From the NCBI GenBank assembly GCA_964511215.1, contig CAZEER010000010.1, forward strand, positions 1 through 43,289: a stretch of 43,289 bases of DNA, read 5' to 3'. Numbering within the stretch: the first letter of the stretch is position 1; every line of letters begins with the position of its first letter. The translations under genes and the position numbers were made by a program. The DNA comes from CAZEER01 sp964511215. GTDB lineage: Bacteria; Fidelibacterota; Marinisomatia; Marinisomatales; UBA1611. The notes under the pieces are model-generated. The model was not told where the DNA came from, did not search any database, and saw only the letters and a program-made list of their open reading frames with translations. This document shows positions 1-5,670 of the stretch, one piece after another.

Positions 1-20
1 TATAAATTCCATAATTCATT

Positions 21-58
21 AGTAATAAAAACCCCGTTTAAACGGGGTTTTTATTACT
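21..58. terminator. Perfect 38-bp palindrome, bidirectional terminator
   Basis: The two 19-base arms are exact reverse complements. The core is a run of four C, then GTTTAAAC, then four G, flanked by A and T tracts, so each strand gives a GC hairpin followed by U residues. It lies 14 bases beyond the stop of the minus-strand gene that starts at 267 and should end that transcript. It may also stop a gene entering from the left of the window. Confidence 0.85.
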
Positions 59-72
59 GAATTGATTTTAGA

Positions 73-267
73 TTATAGTTCGCAGCTCATATCATGACCA
101 CAGCACATTGGTGATTTAATTTTTCCACAGCCATCTGGACATTTTGCAACAGCTACTTGTGTCCCATCATCTTTAGTGATATGATCATGAACAAGAGACT
201 TACTACATTTTGCACACTTTAGATCTTCAACTCCCATGCCACAGTGTTCACATTGATATTTTGCCAT
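73..267 (-). CDS. Small cysteine-rich metal-binding-like protein (64 aa)
   Basis: The product is a 64-residue soluble protein with nine cysteines: C6-x2-C9, C18-x2-C21, C43-x3-C47, the pair C55-C56, and C62. His residues lie at 8, 27, 29 and 58. There is no signal peptide or membrane segment. The first two pairs look like a zinc ribbon or rubredoxin-like knuckle, and the tail around CCGHDM recalls iron or zinc centres, but I do not recognise a named family with certainty. An AAGGA Shine-Dalgarno lies just upstream of the ATG. The gene is divergent from a PerR-type regulator that precedes rubrerythrin, and the two share an intergenic region with an inverted repeat. Membership of the same oxidative-stress or metal regulon is therefore an inference. 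A simple zinc-storage or electron-transfer role would also fit. Confidence 0.75.
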   Translation of the reverse strand: MAKYQCEHCGMGVEDLKCAKCSKSLVHDHITKDDGTQVAVAKCPDGCGKIKSPMCCGHDMSCEL

Positions 268-346
268 TAGTTTTTCCTTTTTAATTGGTTAATTTTAATT
301 TCATAAACTTAGCCATTAATGATGCTGTGATATAAGATATATTTAA

Positions 347-367
347 TAGTAATAGTTATTATTACTA
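347..367. promoter_or_regulatory. Candidate Fur/PerR operator (8-5-8 inverted repeat)
   Basis: TAGTAATA (347-354) and TATTACTA (360-367) are exact reverse complements separated by GTTAT. The site lies between divergent genes, 20 bases upstream of the Fur-family start codon. Its AT-rich dyad resembles Fur and PerR boxes in general character. Autoregulation of the regulator and control of the divergent small Cys-rich gene are inferences. Confidence 0.5.
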
Positions 368-387
368 ATTAATTTTGATACCTAAAT

Positions 388-753
388 ATGCGATATAGTA
401 AGCAAAGAGATATTGTACAAAGTGTTGTTTGTTCGACAGATTGCCACCCTACAGCAGATTGGGTTTTTGCAGAAGTCAAAAAATCAATTCCAAATATTAG
501 TTTAGGTACAGTATATCGTAACCTTAAACAACTGAGTGATAATGGTTTTATAAATAGGATACAAGATGGATCAGTTACCAGATATGATGGGAACATAAAG
601 TCACACTACCATTTAAAATGTAATAAGTGTAATAAAATAACGGATATTAGTCTTCAAAAAATAGATTTAAGGGAAATTATAAAAACAAAATTTGATTTCG
701 AACTGAGTGACGTTGAACTAACTATTACTGGAAAATGTAATAAACATACATAA
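388..753 (+). CDS. perR: Fur-family transcriptional regulator, PerR type
   Basis: The 121-residue length is short for Fur but has all core parts. The winged-helix DNA-binding domain occupies about 1-66, with HPTADWVF at 20-27 and the recognition helix GTVYRNL at 40-46. The metal-binding dimerisation domain follows. Aligned by eye with Bacillus PerR, all five regulatory metal ligands are present: H20, D67, H73, H75 and D86. An Asp at the last position is typical of PerR, while Fur usually has Glu. The structural zinc site has C78-x2-C81, but the second pair reads C117-x2-H120, so one Cys is replaced by His. The rubrerythrin gene starts 19 bases downstream, the classic target of a peroxide sensor. 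The regulator probably represses it until iron-catalysed His oxidation releases DNA. Direct sensing of peroxide is inferred from ligands only. Confidence 0.85.
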   Translation: MRYSKQRDIVQSVVCSTDCHPTADWVFAEVKKSIPNISLGTVYRNLKQLSDNGFINRIQDGSVTRYDGNIKSHYHLKCNKCNKITDISLQKIDLREIIKTKFDFELSDVELTITGKCNKHT

Positions 754-772
754 AGATAAAAAGGAGTACATA

Positions 773-1192
773 ATGTCTTTAGAAGGAAGTAAAACACATG
801 AAAACCTAAAAGCAGCCTTTGCAGGAGAATCCCAAGCAAATCGTCGTTATTTATATTTTGCCCGGCAGGCTGATATCGAGGGTTATCCTGAAGCTGCGGG
901 TGTTTTTAAAAATACCGCTGATGGAGAGACTGGTCATGCATTTGGACATTTAGAGTTTATGGAAAAAGGTGGTGCAGGAGATCCAGGTACAGGCTTACCA
1001 ATCGGTGAAACATCTGAGAATCTAAAAGCAGCTGTTGCGGGTGAAACCTATGAGTATACCGAAATGTATCCAGGATTTGCGGCAACTGCGCGCGAAGAAG
1101 GTTTCGATGAGGTAGCAGAGTGGTTTGAAACACTTGCAAGGGCTGAAAAGTCTCATGCGGGCAAGTTTCAAGAGACTTTGGACACTCTGTAA
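773..1192 (+). CDS. Rubrerythrin, short form without rubredoxin domain
   Basis: Rubrerythrins are diiron peroxidases of the cytoplasm that reduce hydrogen peroxide to water. The 139-residue product is a four-helix ferritin-like domain. Candidate diiron ligands are E19, E52 with H55 (motif ExxH), E91, E94, and E125 with H128 (second ExxH). Classical rubrerythrin has about 190 residues and ends in a rubredoxin-like CxxC domain. Here the protein stops after the second ExxH helix, so an external electron donor must reduce the diiron site. A strong Shine-Dalgarno (AAGGAG) precedes the ATG. The gene sits 19 bases after the PerR-type regulator and is closed by a strong terminator. Downstream Fe-S and DUF3501 genes are often associated with this rubrerythrin subtype and may take part in the same process. 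Confidence 0.92.
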   Translation: MSLEGSKTHENLKAAFAGESQANRRYLYFARQADIEGYPEAAGVFKNTADGETGHAFGHLEFMEKGGAGDPGTGLPIGETSENLKAAVAGETYEYTEMYPGFAATAREEGFDEVAEWFETLARAEKSHAGKFQETLDTL

Positions 1193-1200
1193 TTGTGTTC

Positions 1201-1240
1201 ATTACTCCCTGGGCTATTTCCCAGGGAGTAATAGTTTTTT
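1201..1240 (+). terminator. Rho-independent terminator after rubrerythrin
   Basis: A 13-bp perfect stem (1201-1213 with 1220-1232, containing ACTCCCTGGG) and a 6-base loop are followed by AGTTTTTT. It separates the regulator-rubrerythrin transcript from the Fe-S protein gene, which therefore needs its own promoter or read-through. Confidence 0.92.
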
Positions 1241-1267
1241 AGAAATCCACTATTTTTTATAAATTAA

Positions 1268-2695
1268 TTGTTAGATCATTCAAATACAGATAATACCACA
1301 TACGATATCAAAAATCCAAAATACTGGAATAAACCGTCTCTTTATGCGGAAATGGATCGTGTATATGATATTTGTATAGGTTGTAGGCTCTGTTTCAATT
1401 TGTGTCCATCATTCCCTTTCCTATTTAATTCTATTGATGAAGCAGGGAAACAAAAACGTATAGTTGCAGAGAAAGAAGGCAGAGTAGAAAAAAACAATCG
1501 GAAAAAAGATTTTCTTGATCTCCCTGAGGGTGAGCATGCATCTGAAGCAAGTATTGAGGTTGAATTTCGTGGAGAAGTTTCCGATCTGAGTGATCATGAA
1601 AGATGGAAAATCGTAGACCTTTGCTATCAATGTAAACTTTGTGATCCTGTGTGTCCCTATACTCCGGGAAAGGAACATGAATTCAAACTTGATTTTCCTA
1701 AACTGATGACACGTGCCCAGGCAATAAGGTCTAAAGATAGAGGAATTAAAATTATTGATATGTTTTTATCGAGAACAGATCTTGTTGGAAAGTTTGGTTC
1801 AGTTTTTGCTCCATTATTAAATCTCCTTAATAAGGTAAAAATAATGAGATGGGTTATGGAAAAAACCATTGGTATTCATGCTGATAGAATTTTACCACAA
1901 TTTAATGTTAATACATTTCAAAAGTGGTTTGAACAATCCAAAACCATTGTAGATGATCCCCTTGAAAAGGTGGTTATTTTTGGAACTTGTTTCACAAATT
2001 CGCATGATATTGAACTCGGGAAAGCAGCAGTAAAAATTCTTGAGCATAACAATATTGAATGTATATATCCTCCACAGCAATGTTGTGGAGCACCTTATTT
2101 AAGTCCAGGAGATTTTAGTGGGTTTTCTAAACAAGCAAGACCCAATCTAGATGAACTTGGTCAATGGGTAGATCAAGGTTATAAAATCATTGTAACGGGC
2201 CCACCAACCTGTAGCTTGACAATCAAGAAAGAATATCCTGATTATTTAGGTATGGATAAAAAGATTAAAAATATTAGTGAGAATACATTTGATATATCTG
2301 AATACTTAGTACGCCTACATAAGCAAGGTAAACTAAAAACAGATTTCAAGCATAGGCTAGGAACGATCAACTACCATGTTAGCTGTCATCTAAAAGCCCA
2401 GAGAATGGGTTATAAGGGAAGAGATATTTTACGAATAGTGCCAGAGACTAAGGTTAATCTTATTAATCAGTGTAGTGGTATGGATGGTGGTTGGGGAATG
2501 AAATCGGAATTTTTTGATGAGTCTATGAAAGTAGCTGAGAGATGTGTGAATGATTTAGGCCAGAAAGAACATGATAGTATATGCTCAGACTGTTCACTCG
2601 CAAGTCACCAGTTAAAACAAGCCAGCAATGAGAAGATTAGTCCTACTCATCCCATCATTGAATTATACAAAGCATATGGTCTAAGTAAAAATTGA
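1268..2695 (+). CDS. GlpC/heterodisulfide-reductase-like Fe-S oxidoreductase
   Basis: The 475-residue cytoplasmic protein has two ferredoxin-type 4Fe-4S motifs, C36-C39-C42-C46P and C119-C122-C125-C129P. Two cysteine-rich (CCG-type) domains follow, with C241, C272-C273-G, then C373, and QC402SGMDGG in place of a full CCG. This is the architecture of GlpC and the HdrD/B-like electron-transfer subunits. No glpA or glpB lies nearby, so true glycerol-3-phosphate dehydrogenase function is not supported. The frame opens with TTG directly after an in-frame stop. The first ATG would be at residue 29 and would remove the KNPKYW segment, which I believe is conserved in the family, so TTG is preferred although no good Shine-Dalgarno is visible. 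The DUF3501 gene follows 13 bases later. The rubrerythrin, Fe-S and DUF3501 neighbourhood suggests a role in electron supply during peroxide stress. Confidence 0.85.
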   Translation: MLDHSNTDNTTYDIKNPKYWNKPSLYAEMDRVYDICIGCRLCFNLCPSFPFLFNSIDEAGKQKRIVAEKEGRVEKNNRKKDFLDLPEGEHASEASIEVEFRGEVSDLSDHERWKIVDLCYQCKLCDPVCPYTPGKEHEFKLDFPKLMTRAQAIRSKDRGIKIIDMFLSRTDLVGKFGSVFAPLLNLLNKVKIMRWVMEKTIGIHADRILPQFNVNTFQKWFEQSKTIVDDPLEKVVIFGTCFTNSHDIELGKAAVKILEHNNIECIYPPQQCCGAPYLSPGDFSGFSKQARPNLDELGQWVDQGYKIIVTGPPTCSLTIKKEYPDYLGMDKKIKNISENTFDISEYLVRLHKQGKLKTDFKHRLGTINYHVSCHLKAQRMGYKGRDILRIVPETKVNLINQCSGMDGGWGMKSEFFDESMKVAERCVNDLGQKEHDSICSDCSLASHQLKQASNEKISPTHPIIELYKAYGLSKN

Positions 2696-2708
2696 GAGAG
2701 AGAATAAT

Positions 2709-3290
2709 ATGAAAGTTATTTCTAGAGATTCCTTATTAAATATTATTGAATATGAAAAAGTTAGAGATAAATACCGTACTGATATTATCCATTATAAAAA
2801 AAATCGCCGACTCAAGATAGGTCCGAATATTACAATTGTCTTTGAGAATCAACGGACTTTATCATTTCAGATCCAAGAGATTATGCGAGCTGAGAGGATG
2901 GTCCAGGATGAAGATATACAAGTTGAAGTGGATATTTATAATTCAATTATGCCACCAAAAGATGGTTTAAGTGCTACATTATTCATTGAGGTTACAGAAG
3001 AAGATAAAATAAAGTCAGTACTTAACCAATTTATAGGGCTAACGTCTGGGAATACTCTATACCTTGATATTGATGGGAAAAAAGTTTATGCTATATTCGA
3101 ACAGGGTAGGGAAGAAGAAGATAAAATAAGTTCGGTCCATTATTTGCAATTTCATTTAACAAAAGATCAAATAAAGAAAATTGGGGACTCTAATTATAGG
3201 ATAATAATTGGAGTCAATTATAAAGGATATGATTTTGTTGAAACCTTATCTAAGGCAATGCAATTATCGCTATACAAAGATATAATTTAA
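2709..3290 (+). CDS. DUF3501 family protein
   Basis: The 193-residue soluble protein has the hallmarks I associate with DUF3501: an N-terminal YEKVRDKYR segment, HYKKNRRLKIGPN near residues 28-40, FENQRTLSFQIQEIMRAERM near 46-65, and a late SSVHYLQFHLT block. There is no signal peptide, membrane span or recognisable catalytic motif. It begins 13 bases after the GlpC-like gene, with a purine-rich AGAGAGA ribosome-binding region, and should be cotranscribed with it. The family's function is unknown. Its repeated pairing with GlpC-like Fe-S proteins and rubrerythrin makes an accessory role in that redox pathway likely, but this is guilt by association. Confidence 0.8.
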   Translation: MKVISRDSLLNIIEYEKVRDKYRTDIIHYKKNRRLKIGPNITIVFENQRTLSFQIQEIMRAERMVQDEDIQVEVDIYNSIMPPKDGLSATLFIEVTEEDKIKSVLNQFIGLTSGNTLYLDIDGKKVYAIFEQGREEEDKISSVHYLQFHLTKDQIKKIGDSNYRIIIGVNYKGYDFVETLSKAMQLSLYKDII

Positions 3291-3297
3291 TTCTTTT

Positions 3298-3339
3298 ATA
3301 AGATCACTTTTTAATATGTAACTCTTGATCTTATTTTTG
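3298..3339 (+). terminator. Possible terminator hairpin after DUF3501 gene
   Basis: ATAAGATCA (3298-3306) pairs exactly with TGATCTTAT (3326-3334) and is followed by a short T tract. The 19-base loop and AT-rich stem make it weaker than the other terminators in this window. It lies between the DUF3501 stop and the next start codon at 3365. Confidence 0.45.
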
Positions 3340-3364
3340 TAGGATTATATTTCATGGAAATTAA

Positions 3365-4168
3365 ATGAAAGTCTATATTAGTGCTGATATGGAAGGGATT
3401 ACCGGTGTTACACATTGGGATGAGGTAGAGCATAATAAATCTACATTTTATAATCAATTTCAAGAACGCATGACTAAAGAAGTTGTAGCTGCCTGCCAAG
3501 GTGCGACTGAAGCAGGTGCAAAAGAAATTTGGGTCAAAGATGCTCATTATTCCGGACGAAATATCTTGGCAGAGCAATTACCAAAAAATGTAAAATTGAT
3601 AAGAGGATGGAGTGGGCATCCTTATTCAATGGTACAAGAATTGGATCATAGTTTTGATGCGCTATTAATGGTAGGATATCATTCTATGGCAGGAAGTGGT
3701 GGTAATCCACTTGCGCACACTATGTCCTCAGCAAAATTAGACTCTGTTTTTATTAATGACCAGAGAGCTTCTGAATTTTTTATTCATGGAAACATAGCTG
3801 GCAAACACCATGTTCCTTTGGTTTTTGTTTCTGGTGATGCAGGACTTTGTGAAGAAGTAAAGGATGTAAGCCCCAATACAATCACACACGCAACTATGGT
3901 TGGTGTCGGAGACTCCACTATAAGTATCCAGCCATCAGATTCAAGAAATTCCATACGCAATAAAGTTAAAGAGGCACTTTTGGGTGATCTAAGCTTTTGT
4001 GTTTGGAAGCATCCGAAATCTTTCACTTTAAGGATCCGTTTTATGAAACAGCAGGCTGCTTATAGGGCTTCGCATTATAGAGGTGCTGAGTTGATTGATG
4101 CTAAGACTGTTAACTACAGAGCTAAAGATTATGATGATATTATGCGTTTTATTCTTTTTACAATTTAA
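3365..4168 (+). CDS. M55 family D-aminopeptidase (DppA-like)
   Basis: M55 enzymes are zinc aminopeptidases acting on D-amino-acid peptides, usually as barrel-shaped decamers in the cytoplasm. The 267-residue length matches the family. It starts with MKVYISADMEG, giving ligands D8 and E10, followed by H61 (DAH), H106 (GYHSMAG) and E137. H118 corresponds to the catalytic His of Bacillus DppA. The spacing agrees with D8, E10, H60, H104, H115 and E133 of DppA within a few residues. No signal peptide is present. The stop overlaps the start of the FAH gene (TAATG), so the two are translationally coupled. Together with the M1 peptidase downstream the operon looks like peptide or cell-wall amino-acid turnover; that reading is inferred. 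Confidence 0.88.
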   Translation: MKVYISADMEGITGVTHWDEVEHNKSTFYNQFQERMTKEVVAACQGATEAGAKEIWVKDAHYSGRNILAEQLPKNVKLIRGWSGHPYSMVQELDHSFDALLMVGYHSMAGSGGNPLAHTMSSAKLDSVFINDQRASEFFIHGNIAGKHHVPLVFVSGDAGLCEEVKDVSPNTITHATMVGVGDSTISIQPSDSRNSIRNKVKEALLGDLSFCVWKHPKSFTLRIRFMKQQAAYRASHYRGAELIDAKTVNYRAKDYDDIMRFILFTI

Positions 4169-4815
4169 TGTCATTTCCTTTTGATATATCACGGAAGATT
4201 ACACTACCTATATCTGGTACTAGTGATGTTTTCCCTGTAAATCAAGTCTACTGTGTTGGTCGAAATTATGCTGCCCATGTAAAAGAAATGGGTGCTGACA
4301 GCAGGAGACCACCATTTTTTTTCACAAAACCAAATTGGACTGTATCTACCAGTGATGTTAGGTACCCGAATAATACTAATAACCTTCAGCATGAAATTGA
4401 ACTTGTTATTGCCATAGGAGAAAAAATGTCAATATTTGGATTTGCTGTAGGAGTCGATTTAACACGAAGAGACGTTCAGAATAGAGCAAAGAAAAACGGT
4501 AAACCGTGGTTTAGTGGTAAAAGTTTTATTGGAAGTCTGCCTATTTCAGATATAATTCCAGTGAAAAAGGATATAGATTATTCTAGGCTGGAACTTGAGC
4601 TAAAGGTGGATAAAAAATTAAAGCAGTCCGCCTCTTGTGCTGATATGCTATGGACCCCTCAAGAAATTTTACGTGAATTATCAAGAGATGTACCTCTAGT
4701 GCAAGGAGATTTAATCTTTACGGGTACTCCTAGTGGAGTGGGACCAGTAAAGATTGGCGATAAAATAGTAGCGTCAATAACTGGGAAAGTAGAATTATCT
4801 TTCTCTATTATTTAA
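4168..4815 (+). CDS. Fumarylacetoacetate hydrolase family protein, FAHD1-like
   Basis: The 215-residue protein matches the FAHD1/YcgM branch, which hydrolyses acylpyruvates or decarboxylates oxaloacetate using Mg or Mn. It has VGRNYAAH at 30-37, metal ligands E76 and E78 in QHEIELVIAIG, and D97 in GVDLTRRD. GKPWFSGKSF and the C-terminal TGTPSGVGPVK signature follow. The loop between the Glu pair and D97 is about ten residues shorter than in typical members, which often carry an extra helix there. The gene overlaps the M55 peptidase stop by one base and is followed 13 bases later by an exported protein, so it belongs to this four-gene operon. The natural substrate cannot be read from sequence. 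Confidence 0.87.
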   Translation: MSFPFDISRKITLPISGTSDVFPVNQVYCVGRNYAAHVKEMGADSRRPPFFFTKPNWTVSTSDVRYPNNTNNLQHEIELVIAIGEKMSIFGFAVGVDLTRRDVQNRAKKNGKPWFSGKSFIGSLPISDIIPVKKDIDYSRLELELKVDKKLKQSASCADMLWTPQEILRELSRDVPLVQGDLIFTGTPSGVGPVKIGDKIVASITGKVELSFSII

Positions 4816-4828
4816 TTTTATCTTCTCG

Positions 4829-5665
4829 ATGCGTTTAGCATTTATTTGGTTGTTAGTACCTATATCATTTGCCCAAGATATCCAAATAAATTCAACCTAT
4901 TTAATGAAAATGATAGTACCATACGTAGGACCTGTGGAATTGACTACTAACCAAATTGTAGCATCAGGATTTTTTAGGTCCAGTGAAAAAGTAGATGCAA
5001 AGAAGTGGATAGTTAGTCAGTTTTTAGATGAAGAAAGGGGAAATATTTTCATAGAAGGTGTGAAAAATATTTTAAGCTATAATAAAGAAGACGAAGAGTA
5101 CTGGATTGAATCACCAGAAGATTTCTTTAGTTCTCCAGATTCAAGAAAAAAAGAAAAGGGCTCCATAAAATTTCTATTTTTAGAAACAGATAAAATCTCG
5201 AAGGACGATAATAAGATAATTAATAAAATAGAAAGAATTGAAGATGATAGATTTATAACTGTTAATGGGTTTAGAACCAAGAAATGGATAACTACAATAT
5301 TTATGACAGAAGACAAAAAAGTGATTTTTGAAGAATGGTGTGTTGATACACTGCCACTATTAGTTATAATTGATTCACTCAAAGAGGATATAACAGAGAA
5401 ATTTAATCCTTATCAATATAGAAAAAGGATTGATGAGTCAGAATTTGACCCCTTTCTTTCTTCAGAATTATTTATAAGAATGATGGAGACCGATATATAC
5501 GTTAAACCGATTAAAGGACATCCCGTAAAGATGAATATGACAATCTATAAAAAAAAAGATGAAGTATTCTCTATTGATTTTGAAATGTTAGAGTTATATG
5601 CATCACCCTTTGATGCATCATCCTTTTCAATTCCTGAAAAATTTAAACGCATAAAAATAAACTAG
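4829..5665 (+). CDS. Exported protein of unknown function
   Basis: The 278-residue product begins with a likely signal peptide (MRLAFIWLLVPISFAQ). The remainder is a mixed-charge, mostly beta-like sequence. The last third, ending in a stretch that contains YASPFDASSFSIPEKF, recalls the periplasmic DUF4412/LolA-like beta-sheet proteins, but I could not fix the family. Ten or more Lys/Glu-rich positions around residues 100-130 suggest a flexible exposed loop. It lies 13 bases after the FAH gene and only 5 bases before the M1 peptidase gene, so it is cotranscribed with both and may act in the periplasm or at the outer membrane beside the peptidase. Confidence 0.7.
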   Translation: MRLAFIWLLVPISFAQDIQINSTYLMKMIVPYVGPVELTTNQIVASGFFRSSEKVDAKKWIVSQFLDEERGNIFIEGVKNILSYNKEDEEYWIESPEDFFSSPDSRKKEKGSIKFLFLETDKISKDDNKIINKIERIEDDRFITVNGFRTKKWITTIFMTEDKKVIFEEWCVDTLPLLVIIDSLKEDITEKFNPYQYRKRIDESEFDPFLSSELFIRMMETDIYVKPIKGHPVKMNMTIYKKKDEVFSIDFEMLELYASPFDASSFSIPEKFKRIKIN

Positions 5666-5670
5666 CACAG

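Noticed and set aside
1268..2695. Calling the Fe-S protein GlpC of anaerobic glycerol-3-phosphate dehydrogenase
   Set aside because: No glpA or glpB partner is present and the neighbourhood is the rubrerythrin/DUF3501 type.
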